Below, one piece after another: positions 27,568 to 36,628 of a stretch of 64,000 nucleotides of DNA. The stretch spans positions 186,001 to 250,000 of the forward strand of contig NZ_SBLB01000001.1 in assembly GCF_004138325.1 (NCBI RefSeq), written 5' to 3'. Position 1 is the stretch's first letter. Every line of letters begins with the position of its first letter. The position numbers and the translations under genes were made by a program. The notes beneath the pieces are model-generated. The model had not been told where the DNA came from and did no database searches. It worked only from the letters and a program-made list of their open reading frames with translations. The stretch is from Spirosoma sordidisoli. GTDB taxonomy: Bacteria > Bacteroidota > Bacteroidia > Cytophagales > Spirosomataceae.

Positions 27568-28185
27568 ATGCCCTACCTTGTACTCGACCTTGAAATGACC
27601 GGCCCTGAGCCGGATTACAACGAAATCATTCAGATTGGCGCAGTGCTCTTCGACGACAACTGGGTCAGGAAGGGGCAGTACCTAACGAACGTCTACCCCG
27701 AGAACGAAGAGGCCTTCTCATCGTCTTCGGAAAAGATTCATAACCTGTCTCTGGCTGATTTGCAGGATGCGCCCATGATGTACGACGTATTGCCCGAGCT
27801 GGAAGAATGGATCTGCAAAGAATTGTCGATCCGGGTACCGGCGGGTCAGCTCGACCGTACGCCTTACCTGCGCGACGTAATCATCTGTGGCCAGAGCGTC
27901 ATCAATGACATCAATTTTCTGAAGGAAGCGTATCGGTACGAAAAGCTGAAATGGCCATATTCACGGGTGCTCCTCGATCTGCATACGCTTAGCTACTTTA
28001 CCTTCCGGGTCCTGCGCGCGAACGGCCGTAAAGTGCCGGACCGGCTGAGCCTGACAGCCATTGCCAGCTACTTCGGTCTGGCACGGGAAGATGGCTTTCA
28101 TAATGCCCTCGAAGATGCGGAACTCACGGCAAAATGCCTGGCCGAGGTATTCAAACTGGCGGATACCATGAAACTCACTGTATAA
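27568..28185 (+). CDS. 3'-5' exonuclease of the DnaQ/DEDDh family
   Basis: A 205-aa soluble nuclease. Exo I motif: LVLDLEMTG (Asp7, Glu9); Exo II: GQSVINDINFLKEA; Exo III: HNALEDAELTAKCL with His and Asp. These are the four acidic residues and histidine of DEDDh exonucleases (RNase T, oligoribonuclease or DNA polymerase epsilon type). Whether RNA or DNA is the substrate is open. It is convergent with the CHAT gene. Confidence 0.88.
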   Translation: MPYLVLDLEMTGPEPDYNEIIQIGAVLFDDNWVRKGQYLTNVYPENEEAFSSSSEKIHNLSLADLQDAPMMYDVLPELEEWICKELSIRVPAGQLDRTPYLRDVIICGQSVINDINFLKEAYRYEKLKWPYSRVLLDLHTLSYFTFRVLRANGRKVPDRLSLTAIASYFGLAREDGFHNALEDAELTAKCLAEVFKLADTMKLTV

Positions 28186-28203
28186 GAAAACGCTGGCTAC
28201 CCG

Positions 28204-30990
28204 TTAGGACAGATTATACTGTGGAGACGGCTGTGCGACCCGGCGTCTCCTACGCCACCAGGCCCAAACAAGCCCCAGGCTGAGCAACAGCAAGGCGCTG
28301 CCGACCATCCAGGGCCAGGCCGGAGGCTGGTCGAGCGGAGCCGCATCGCCAACGACGATCAGACCCGCCCAATAGTTGGGTAGCTGATTTTCGCCCTCGG
28401 CCCTGGCCAGCCAGTCGCGCTGGGCCCGCTGCAGGGCTACGTCTTTGGGCATTCCTTCGGCCAGGTAGCGGTAGAACAAATTGGTGATGTCGTAAGTCGC
28501 TTTGTTTTCGACGCTCCAGAGCGTGGTCAGTACGCTGGGAACACCAAGGGCAGCAAAGCCTCGGGCTAAACTAAAAACGCCTTCGCCCCGCTGGTTGGCT
28601 CCGATGCCGGTTTTACAGGCCGCCAGCACTACCAGTTGCGTATTGAATAAATCGTTGTTACTCAAGTCTGATAATTGTAGGGTCGAATCGGCAAAATAAA
28701 GCTGAGGCTCCTGGCCCGTACTGTCATCAGCAATGGCGTGGGTAAACAAGTGAACGACGCGCGCGCGGGCGGCTTCGTCGAGGAAGGTTCGGCGTCGGGC
28801 CTGAGTATGGACAAGCAGCACCGACGACTTGAACCGATCGGCTATTGGCTGAAGTGCAGCATCTGAGCCAGGCAGTGACACCTGGCCCAGGCCAGCCGCG
28901 AAGGTTACCGGTGCCACCCCCAGAAAATCGGTGGTCCATAAGTTGGCCGTAGCGGAGGCTCTCGTTTCATTTTTCAGCAGCAGCCGCGCCGAATAGGCAT
29001 AGCTGAACGCGTTTGTCTGCACCAGATAGTCGGCGGTACTGGCCGAGCGGCTCAGAGCCTCGAACGGAACAAACGCCCCATCGGGCGACACAATAACCCG
29101 GCCTTCGGGTAGCCCAACTGGAGCCAGCAGCTGCCGATAGAGTGAGTTTCCCAGCCCCATGAACTGACGCACGTTGGCCCGCTGGTTCATCGCATCAGGA
29201 TTAGCCAGCAAATTCATAAACGAACGAACGGTCTGGCTGTAGTTACTAAGCGGTTGCCGAACCAGCGTAGTACGCCCACCGGCCACGCCCAGTACATACA
29301 GGCTACTATCGCCTATAAAATAGCTGACATACGATGCTTTCCGTTCGGTCAGGTATGCTTTCAGGTCAGCCAGGTGGGTGGTCGTGGTATCGTACTTATA
29401 ACGGTAGTAAGCCGGATTGGAGGCTTCCAGCCCCCGCCGGAACCGATCGAGCTTAACCTGACCATCCAGCAGGGCTACCCGCAAACTGTCGTAAGCCCGG
29501 CCTGCCGGTGCATTGGCCAGCGCGGTTTGCTGTTCACTGAGCGTGGCCTGTAATCGTTTTTCTTCGGCATTCTGTTCGGCTGTCAGCTGCCGCCGGGCTC
29601 CCAGCTCGTTCAGTTTGTCGGCCAGCATGACGGCCCGGCTTTTTTCAATAAATCGAAATGCCTGTTCGGCATCGCCCAACCGCCAGCAGGTTTCAATAGC
29701 GCGCTCGTAAAGGGTTCTGGTTTTATTTCGCCAGAACAGTTTCGACTGCTGCTCGGTATGTTCCCACCGCATGAAGTCGATCATCTGATCGGCCACCTGG
29801 TAGGTATGCAGGGCATGGTACAGGCGTTGTTTGTTGTTTCCGGTCGCCCTAGCGTAGTCTAACCAGGCGTCCGCTTTGTCCTGAACGGTGGTGAGCAGGT
29901 ACTCGCGCTGAAGCACCGATCGAATAGATTCGGCTGCCGGATTTTTTGTTATATCCGACGCAACAAACCGAATATTAGGCACGGCTGCCAGGCTTTGCTG
30001 ATAAACGGACAGGGCTTTCGTATACTGCCCCTGCCGACGCAGTGCCGACGCAATGTTATCGAGCAGGCGGACCCGATTCATCGGATTGGTTTCTACCTGC
30101 AGGGCCTCCTGGTAGGTCTGAACCGCCCGGGGGTAGTTTTTCTGTTTGAAATACAAATAGCCGAGATTATTGAGAACAACCCCTTTCAGCGCGGTATCAT
30201 TGGCCTGATCGGCCAGCTGAACCACTTTCTGATAGGCCTTCATCGCCGACACATCCTTGTTGCGATTGCTCTCGATGTCGCCCAGTAATAAATACAACTG
30301 CGGCAGAACATCTGTTACAGCAGCCGCAATACTCAGTCGGCAGGCTTCTTCAATAGTAACAATGGCTTCATCGTAACGGCCGAGCCAGTACAGGGCATTG
30401 GCTTTCTCGCGTAGTAGCTGTGCAACGATTCGCGGCTTATTTAGACCGACAGCCTGCCGCGAGCCCGATTCGGCATAGGTCAGCGCCTGCTGGTACTCTC
30501 CTCCCGATGCGCTTATGTAGGCCAGATTCAATAATGAACTGGCCGCCCATTTCAGGTCAGCATCACGACCTTTGGCCCAGCGCAGGGCCTGTAGTAAGGA
30601 TGCGGTTGCCTGTTCGGCTCTGTTGTCATACAGATATGACGAGCCGGCCAGATAGTGCGCCTGAGCCGCCAGCGCCCTGTTTTCGGGTCGAGTAGTGGCC
30701 AGTTTCACTCCTTGCTGATAATAGCCGATGGCCTCGGCGTATTTTCCCTGCTGTCTGAATTGAGTACCGGTAAACAGGAGCAGACGCACAAAAGACGTAT
30801 CGACGGACTCATGACAGGCACCCCATCGTTTTTGTAAGGCGAGGGCCTGTCCGGCCAGCTGGCTAGCCTCGAGCGTCGTATTTTTCTGAAGCCGGTCCCA
30901 GTCTGACCGGAGCGCAGGGCATTGCGCATAGGTAATTAGCGTAGCCAGCGTACAGCCACTGATCAACCAAAGCAGTCGTGCGTTTCTCAT
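28204..30990 (-). CDS. TPR-CHAT protein, caspase-like protease, periplasmic by topology
   Basis: A 928-aa protein (ATG at 30990 gives the signal peptide MRNARLLWLISGCTLATLITYAQ). Residues about 40-350 hold many tetratricopeptide repeats (for example LKGVVLNNLGYLYFKQKNYP), then a coiled coil with EQNAEEKRLQATLSEQQT. The CHAT domain covers about residues 560-875 with the catalytic histidine in VHLFTHA (about 750) and cysteine in LAACKTG (about 791). A C-terminal membrane helix (MVGSALLLLSLGLVWAWW) ends in RRRRR. The signal peptide plus tail anchor would place TPR and CHAT in the periplasm. It is the last gene of the sigma / TPR / S8 / CHAT operon, 33 bases after the S8 gene. Confidence 0.88.
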   Translation of the reverse strand: MRNARLLWLISGCTLATLITYAQCPALRSDWDRLQKNTTLEASQLAGQALALQKRWGACHESVDTSFVRLLLFTGTQFRQQGKYAEAIGYYQQGVKLATTRPENRALAAQAHYLAGSSYLYDNRAEQATASLLQALRWAKGRDADLKWAASSLLNLAYISASGGEYQQALTYAESGSRQAVGLNKPRIVAQLLREKANALYWLGRYDEAIVTIEEACRLSIAAAVTDVLPQLYLLLGDIESNRNKDVSAMKAYQKVVQLADQANDTALKGVVLNNLGYLYFKQKNYPRAVQTYQEALQVETNPMNRVRLLDNIASALRRQGQYTKALSVYQQSLAAVPNIRFVASDITKNPAAESIRSVLQREYLLTTVQDKADAWLDYARATGNNKQRLYHALHTYQVADQMIDFMRWEHTEQQSKLFWRNKTRTLYERAIETCWRLGDAEQAFRFIEKSRAVMLADKLNELGARRQLTAEQNAEEKRLQATLSEQQTALANAPAGRAYDSLRVALLDGQVKLDRFRRGLEASNPAYYRYKYDTTTTHLADLKAYLTERKASYVSYFIGDSSLYVLGVAGGRTTLVRQPLSNYSQTVRSFMNLLANPDAMNQRANVRQFMGLGNSLYRQLLAPVGLPEGRVIVSPDGAFVPFEALSRSASTADYLVQTNAFSYAYSARLLLKNETRASATANLWTTDFLGVAPVTFAAGLGQVSLPGSDAALQPIADRFKSSVLLVHTQARRRTFLDEAARARVVHLFTHAIADDSTGQEPQLYFADSTLQLSDLSNNDLFNTQLVVLAACKTGIGANQRGEGVFSLARGFAALGVPSVLTTLWSVENKATYDITNLFYRYLAEGMPKDVALQRAQRDWLARAEGENQLPNYWAGLIVVGDAAPLDQPPAWPWMVGSALLLLSLGLVWAWWRRRRRVAQPSPQYNLS

Positions 30991-31056
30991 AGCTATACTC
31001 AATAACTGAACGGACACTCTCAACTACACGGATCGCCACTACGCTGATTGCCGGCC

Positions 31057-32466
31057 TTAGTTCGTCTCGACCGGAACAACCGTACCCTGATCGATCCGCT
31101 CGGTGAGCGCGGTGATTCGGCCCGGTATCGACGTGAGCATCCTCAGACGCTCCGGTATGGTGGTGGGGCGCTGGTTGCATTTCACGATTTGCGCAACCGC
31201 AAATGGCGTAGCAAACGATGATCCCTTTACCGGCGGAAACGTAACCGGAGGTGAATTGTCTTCCGACACCAGCGGCTCAATAAATTTGCCATCGTTTCCG
31301 CTGCCGATACCCATATTAACAAACCTCTTTGAAAAGTTTTCGACCGTCTCGAAACCCAGCAGAGGGGTTCGCTTCACGGTTGTAACCGTCACTACGCTGG
31401 CAAACTGGTCACTATAACAAGAAGGCCATCTGCGCTCATCGCCCAGATCTACAGTCTTATTATTTTTCACATCACCCTCGTTGCCAGCTGCATTGACCAG
31501 CCAGATTCCCGCGTCCTGCAGACGCGGTATATAACTACTCAATAGTTTGTCTTCTGTCGACTGATAAAATCCCCAGCTGGCATTGATCGCTACCGGCTTT
31601 TGAGGCAAACTGTCGGAGTGGAGCAGGTATTCGAAGCAGCAGAGAATATCGAATAACTGGCCTATACCGTACTTGTCGATGACTTTCAGCGGCAGAATGC
31701 GAACCTTGTGCTCCATCTGCCTGCTGATGATGGCCGCAATACGACTTCCGTGCTTGCTCCGGTCGTTGTCGTCGTAGGGATAGTTCTGGTCGTGTACGAA
31801 ATCCCAGCCGATAAAATCGGGTTCAATGGTTTTTCTGCACAGGGGTTTACCGCCGTTAAACTGAATCGGTATCGACTCAGTATTAGGGTATGAAAAATCG
31901 ATACCCGTATCCATAATGCCCACAATCGGAAAATCTTGCCAGGCCGACGAATCACGGATGATGCGCCGGAGTTGAAAATCGAACAATGCCGGTTTTATTC
32001 GCGGTGGGTTCGGGTTGCCCGGCCCGCTGGAATCCAGGATTTTGGGCGGAGGAGTAATGGTACCGCCCTCGGAGTAGTGTACATCATTGGCGCTACTCTT
32101 GACTATATCGAGAGTGGGACCAGAAGTAATTTTTATATCCTCCGTTAACAGGTGCGCGTTATTACCTTCGAGCAATACCAGATTCGGGTTACAGTGGGAT
32201 CGTTTGATGACCCGTGCTTCGCTGATCACTACTTCCCGTTTGTCCCTTCCCCCGACACCCACGAGACTTAAGGTCTTCTCCTGGTCCACCTCCAACGGCT
32301 TTTCGAACAGCGCAACCAGTTGATTACGTACTACCAGTCGGCGGGGGTCAATCTCGTCTGGCACCGTATCGGGAACGAGCTCACCTTTTTCATATAACCG
32401 CTTAACCTTCACATGGAAATTGGGGCGCCCTGGGTTCAACATGGGTTTTTCCTGAGAGTGGGACAT
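31057..32466 (-). CDS. S8 family (subtilisin-like) serine protease, no signal peptide
   Basis: A 469-aa subtilase. The triad is Asp in VGIMDTGIDFSYP (about residue 184), His in SKHGSRIAAII (about 238) and Ser in GSSFATPFAV (about 415); the oxyanion asparagine is in NAAGNEG (about 329). The first 170 residues (HVKVKRLYEKGEL, then ISEARVIKRSHCNPNLVLLEG) do not match the inhibitor I9 prodomain and are unassigned. No signal peptide or membrane helix, so it should act in the cytoplasm. It is 17 bases after the membrane TPR gene and 33 before the CHAT gene. I infer a regulatory protease rather than a digestive one. Confidence 0.88.
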   Translation of the reverse strand: MSHSQEKPMLNPGRPNFHVKVKRLYEKGELVPDTVPDEIDPRRLVVRNQLVALFEKPLEVDQEKTLSLVGVGGRDKREVVISEARVIKRSHCNPNLVLLEGNNAHLLTEDIKITSGPTLDIVKSSANDVHYSEGGTITPPPKILDSSGPGNPNPPRIKPALFDFQLRRIIRDSSAWQDFPIVGIMDTGIDFSYPNTESIPIQFNGGKPLCRKTIEPDFIGWDFVHDQNYPYDDNDRSKHGSRIAAIISRQMEHKVRILPLKVIDKYGIGQLFDILCCFEYLLHSDSLPQKPVAINASWGFYQSTEDKLLSSYIPRLQDAGIWLVNAAGNEGDVKNNKTVDLGDERRWPSCYSDQFASVVTVTTVKRTPLLGFETVENFSKRFVNMGIGSGNDGKFIEPLVSEDNSPPVTFPPVKGSSFATPFAVAQIVKCNQRPTTIPERLRMLTSIPGRITALTERIDQGTVVPVETN

Positions 32467-32483
32467 AACTGGGTATAGGTTAA

Positions 32484-33260
32484 TTACAGCTGTTTAACAA
32501 GAGACTGCGCGGTACTTTTGCCTTCCAAGTTGCTGGTAATGACCTCGTCAAGCAACTTTTTGGCCTGCTCTTTATCCATCGGTTGATTCCGTTTGAGCCG
32601 GGCGAGTGCTTCGAGGAACGTTCCTGGATTCGAATACAGGTCTGTTCGCTGACTCAGGCGGTGAAAACGCGCTATGGCTTCGTCGTAATTTGCCTGTCGC
32701 AGGGCAACAAGCCCGGCCAGTTTCAGGACGCGGTCATTATCGGGCTGCTCGGTAAGTAGCTGATTAAAAATCAGTTCAGCTTCCTGGAATTTTTGCTGGT
32801 TATACAGGTCAATACCCTGTTTAAGCCGGTCAGCCGGGCCGCCACTCATGGTCGTGCTCAACTGACCGTATTGCTGGTTGAGGTAAGTGTCGGCCAGTTC
32901 TACGGCACTTGTTGGCCCGCCAGCCTGCCGGAAGATGTACCAGCCCAGTCCCAGCAGCAACAGGACACTGGCGGCTGCAACCCAGCGCATAGGCGCCAAC
33001 CGGCGCCGGGGGGTTGCCACGGTCGGTTCGTCGGACCCGGTGTGTATGGGCGGTTGCGGATGTTTGTTCCGGCGCAGGGCATCCAGTTCGGCCAGGCGCT
33101 GCTCGCGGGCTTCCTGCCGGGCTACCTGTTTGGTCAGCACGTAAAAGGCGAGCGCATCGGCAAGGGCCGGGTCAGTGCGGAGCGAGGTCTCAAACCGCGT
33201 TCGTTCGTCGGCGGAGAGTTGACCGTTCAGGTAGTTTTCAATGATCTCCAGATCGTTCAT
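32484..33260 (-). CDS. single-pass membrane protein with anti-sigma-like N-terminus and TPR region
   Basis: A 258-aa protein. Residues 1-45 (IIENYLNGQLSADERTRFE, then LRTDPALADALAFY) have the pattern of Bacteroidota anti-sigma factors but lack the zinc-binding HxxxCxxC. A membrane helix (WVAAASVLLLLGLGWYIF) lies near residues 92-109, then a predicted periplasmic region with TPR helices (RLKQGIDLYNQQKFQEAELIFNQ is one repeat unit). Its start overlaps the sigma gene stop by four bases (ATGA). I infer that it holds the sigma factor at the membrane and senses the periplasm. Confidence 0.82.
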   Translation of the reverse strand: MNDLEIIENYLNGQLSADERTRFETSLRTDPALADALAFYVLTKQVARQEAREQRLAELDALRRNKHPQPPIHTGSDEPTVATPRRRLAPMRWVAAASVLLLLGLGWYIFRQAGGPTSAVELADTYLNQQYGQLSTTMSGGPADRLKQGIDLYNQQKFQEAELIFNQLLTEQPDNDRVLKLAGLVALRQANYDEAIARFHRLSQRTDLYSNPGTFLEALARLKRNQPMDKEQAKKLLDEVITSNLEGKSTAQSLVKQL

Positions 33261-33847
33261 AGCATATCGCGATAGCGTTCGCGCAACTTTTCGATACAGC
33301 GCAGTCGGCTGGTTTTGGCCACAGCGGCCGTGTTGTAGCCCATGGTCTGCGCAATTTCGTCGTCAGAATACCCTTCTCCCCAGGCCAGAATCATGGCGCG
33401 GCACTTATCGCCGATACTGCGCAGATGCCGGTGCAGGGCGTCTACGTCGCTCTGGGCAATGAGCCGCTGTACCGCCGAACGGGCTTCATCGGGTAATTGC
33501 AGGAGCGTATCGTCGAGAGACAGGGCATCGTGGACACTACTTCGGTTAGTCGTCTTTTTCCGAATAGCGTCAACACATTTGTTCGAAAAAATTTGATAGA
33601 GATACGTTTTAAGCTCCGAACGGCCCTCAAACCGGCCGGTGGTAATGTGTTCGAAGAGAGTCAGGACCGAATCGGAGTAAGCGCTGGCGCAATCGTCTTC
33701 GGTCAGCCGGTGTTTTCGCACCCCGTCGGCAATGAGGTAATCGTATTTTTCGTACAGCTTATTTTCAAAGAGCCGACGCTGTGTACCACCCGACCGGATA
33801 CCCGCCATCAAATCCGCGTCCGATAACTGCCGGCGTAAAGGCTCCAT
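33257..33847 (-). CDS. ECF-type sigma-70 family RNA polymerase sigma factor
   Basis: A 196-aa sigma factor with regions 2 and 4 only. Region 2: YSDSVLTLFEHI, then SELKTYLYQIFSNKCVDAIRKK; region 4: GYSDDEIAQTMGYNTAAVAKTSRLRCIEKLRER, a HTH. It is first in the operon and overlaps the anti-sigma-like gene by four bases. The 114-base upstream gap should hold the promoter; no TAnnTTTG is clear there, which fits control by an alternative sigma factor, possibly itself. Confidence 0.9.
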   Translation of the reverse strand: MEPLRRQLSDADLMAGIRSGGTQRRLFENKLYEKYDYLIADGVRKHRLTEDDCASAYSDSVLTLFEHITTGRFEGRSELKTYLYQIFSNKCVDAIRKKTTNRSSVHDALSLDDTLLQLPDEARSAVQRLIAQSDVDALHRHLRSIGDKCRAMILAWGEGYSDDEIAQTMGYNTAAVAKTSRLRCIEKLRERYRDML

Positions 33848-33961
33848 AAGAAGTAGAGAAAGAGAGGTTTATGGGACGTAAAGTAGACAAAAACAGGCAA
33901 TAAAGACTAGGATCATTCGATAATTAGTCCCTGACAGCACCGGCCTGCATCACGATCCGGC

Positions 33962-35335
33962 TCAGGCTATGACGACGTCTTCGGCCAGCGGGCACTGAAA
34001 CGTAACGAGGGTACCGGCTCCGGGCGCTGACTCTATATGGAGTTGCCCGCTCAGCGATGCGGCCCGCTGGTTCAGGCTTCTTAGTCCGTTGCCGGTTGTC
34101 CGATCCGCTACCCTAAACCCCCGCCCATCATCGCGCACACTGACCTGGAGTACGCCGGCCTGCTGTCTTACCTGCACGTAGACATGCGACGCCTGCGCGT
34201 GTCGGACGGCGTTATGCAGCATCTCTTTCACCATCAGAAACAGATCCCGCCGTCCTTCGGCCGGCAGAACCCAGGTAGGATCGCTGTCGAGCGGCAAATC
34301 CAGATGAAGCTCCGTAGGCTGGTGATCGAAGAGCAGGCTGGCCGTTTCGCGCAGGCGGAATGAAAAACTCTCCAGCGACGTTTGCGCCGAGTTCAGACTC
34401 CAGACTATTTCGCGCATGGTGGCTACCACCCGCTGGGATGTCTGCCCGATGGTCAGGATCAGGGCGCGCGCTTCGTCGGGTTGGCGGTCGAGCTGGCGGG
34501 CGGCTGCCTGGCTGAGCAGGTTGATACTACTCAGGTCAGAGCCTACGTCGTCGTGCAGGTCGCGGGCAATGTCGTCGCGGATGCGCTGAAGTTTTTGCTG
34601 TTTCCGTTCGTTTTCGAGGAGTTGCTCGATCAGTTGCGCCTGGTATTTTATTTTTTCCTGTTCATTCTCGCGGTTCCGCAGCGACATACCCAGCGTGAAG
34701 CACAATACTTCGCCTACCACGCCGAGTTGCATGAATGTTATCGGGTACGTAAACGGATGGTCGATCTGGCGGGTAAACAGCGCCGGAATGAAATTTATAC
34801 AGAGGGCCAGCAGACAACCCGACGTAAACAGCAGCGATCCGACAATAAAGTAGGTCACCACAGCCTGCCGCAGCCGCAGAATCCGGGGCATCACCAGCAG
34901 CGCACCAGCCGCCACACTGAACCGGTTGATCGTATACAAAGTACTCCGCAGGCTGTCGGAAGCTCCGGCCAGCCACAGCACCGTATCGAGCAGAGCCCCG
35001 GCCATCAGTATGGTGGTAATGACCCAGAGTATCCGGTAGCTGACGGAATCCTGCACCGCAATGTTCATCAACAGCACCGCAAACCGGATGTAGAGGACAA
35101 AGGCAATGGTTTCGAGCAGGGCGGCCCGGTAATCGGCTCCGGGCAGGTAATCGACCTTACCGTAGCCGATGTCATCGATCCAGAAGGTAGCGACCATACA
35201 CAGGATATAGAGCGCATACTGCCAGTAGATCGACTTCTGCTGCTGAAAATAGCTCAGCAGGGCATACAGCGCCATCATGCATAGCATGCCGTCGAGGAAT
35301 AGGCGTAGCGTCGTGTAGGCGGCAGGTAAAGCCAT
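33962..35335 (-). CDS. membrane histidine kinase, HisKA_3 type
   Basis: A 457-aa kinase with about seven N-terminal membrane helices (7TM-DISM-like, without an extracellular sensor domain), a coiled coil (residues about 220-255) and the HisKA_3 motif RDLHDDVGSDLSSINLLSQ. The ATPase has MLHNAVRHAQASHV, DDGRGF and GNGLRSLNQRA. Kinases of this NarX/DesK-like class usually pair with LuxR-type regulators, but no response regulator gene is adjacent. It lies 114 bases before the sigma operon on the same strand. Confidence 0.85.
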   Translation of the reverse strand: MALPAAYTTLRLFLDGMLCMMALYALLSYFQQQKSIYWQYALYILCMVATFWIDDIGYGKVDYLPGADYRAALLETIAFVLYIRFAVLLMNIAVQDSVSYRILWVITTILMAGALLDTVLWLAGASDSLRSTLYTINRFSVAAGALLVMPRILRLRQAVVTYFIVGSLLFTSGCLLALCINFIPALFTRQIDHPFTYPITFMQLGVVGEVLCFTLGMSLRNRENEQEKIKYQAQLIEQLLENERKQQKLQRIRDDIARDLHDDVGSDLSSINLLSQAAARQLDRQPDEARALILTIGQTSQRVVATMREIVWSLNSAQTSLESFSFRLRETASLLFDHQPTELHLDLPLDSDPTWVLPAEGRRDLFLMVKEMLHNAVRHAQASHVYVQVRQQAGVLQVSVRDDGRGFRVADRTTGNGLRSLNQRAASLSGQLHIESAPGAGTLVTFQCPLAEDVVIA

Positions 35336-35401
35336 ACTAAAAGCCTATGATCAATAGGTCAACCAGTTATCCTACAAACATACGAGTAAGCCCGAATTTT
35401 C

Positions 35402-36574
35402 CTAGGGAATCAGAAACGGACGTGGACTCACACAAAGAGCCAGCACCAGCAGCGCCAGCCAGCCCAGTAGTTGCCGCTTACCATCGAGTGGTTCGTCGAG
35501 CTGGGTTTCGGGATGGTAAATACCCAGAAAGCGGCCCAGCACAAAGGCAAAGGCCAGAAACCCCGAATACCCTTCCCAGTCGGGCCGGAACGAAGAGATG
35601 ACCAGCTGTGCCATAACAACACTGAGGGTTACGAGTAGCGGAGTCATGCGAAAGCCCGCCCGGGGACCATCCTGTTCGTCTATTCTGGAGAAACACAGGT
35701 AGAGAAACAGCACATAAAGTCCGAAATACCCCAGCTGTGAGAAAAAAGCATCGTCGGTAGGCACGGCAAAATCGGCGGGTTTGAAGACCCCAAGTCCGGC
35801 ATAGAAGACAAAGCCCGTGAAGAGCACCGGCGCTACCCGATTAAACCGCGTCCGGCCAATAAGTCCGTACAGAATATGTCCGCCATCCAGCTGACCAATG
35901 GGAATCAGGTTGAGCGCGGTGAAGAACAGGGCCAGATACCCCGCCAGCAGAAACGGATAATGAACCATTTCGTAAGGGTGCGGCACCCGCGCCGGATCGG
36001 CCACATACGTTTTAAAAAACCAGAACAGCAGGTTATCGCCCAGCCCTACGGCTCCGCCCGGGGGCAGGTTAGCATACACGTACTTCCCATAATCGAGGCC
36101 GTATTTCTGGTACTCCGGGTGGATACTGAAGACGTATTCCGGGGGCGGCAGGTGGGTGAATCCGTACCAGAGCACTACCAGCGCCAGCGCAAATCCGGCC
36201 AGCGGTCCGGCAATACCAATGTCGAAGTACTTGCGTCGGCTGCCGATGTAATCTTTGATCCGGATAAAGGCCCCCAGCGTACCGATGCTTTGCCCGACCA
36301 GGAACCAGAGCGGTATATAATACGGCAGGGTTACCCGCACCCGGTTGGCCTTTGCGGTAAAGTAATGGCCAAACTCGTGTACGGTCAGAATAGCCAGAAA
36401 GGGCACCGAAAACTGCAATCCGGCCACAAACTCGGCCCAGCCCAGGGGTTTCATGTCCTCGATGGCGATGAAGAGCCGGCCAAACATCCATTCCGCTCCT
36501 GAGAGGGTGGTGGTAATCAGGGTAAGCAAAAAAAGACCTCCGTGCAGGAGGTAGGTACGAGTGCGCTGGTTCAT
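35402..36574 (-). CDS. site-2 protease family membrane metalloprotease (M50)
   Basis: A 390-aa polytopic protein. The zinc motif HExxH is in LTVHEFGHYFTAKA near residue 65; the third ligand is the aspartate of NLIPIGQLDGGHILYG near 240. It has the multi-helix form without a PDZ domain. Such enzymes cut substrates inside the membrane, for example anti-sigma factors. It sits 66 bases from the histidine kinase gene and 54 bases after the HAD gene, and only about 1.6 kb upstream of the sigma / TPR operon. Confidence 0.88.
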   Translation of the reverse strand: MNQRTRTYLLHGGLFLLTLITTTLSGAEWMFGRLFIAIEDMKPLGWAEFVAGLQFSVPFLAILTVHEFGHYFTAKANRVRVTLPYYIPLWFLVGQSIGTLGAFIRIKDYIGSRRKYFDIGIAGPLAGFALALVVLWYGFTHLPPPEYVFSIHPEYQKYGLDYGKYVYANLPPGGAVGLGDNLLFWFFKTYVADPARVPHPYEMVHYPFLLAGYLALFFTALNLIPIGQLDGGHILYGLIGRTRFNRVAPVLFTGFVFYAGLGVFKPADFAVPTDDAFFSQLGYFGLYVLFLYLCFSRIDEQDGPRAGFRMTPLLVTLSVVMAQLVISSFRPDWEGYSGFLAFAFVLGRFLGIYHPETQLDEPLDGKRQLLGWLALLVLALCVSPRPFLIP

Positions 36575-36628
36575 GTCGAAAACGCGGGTACAAACCCGTT
36601 CAGTGAGCAGAAAGGCGGTATGACCGCA

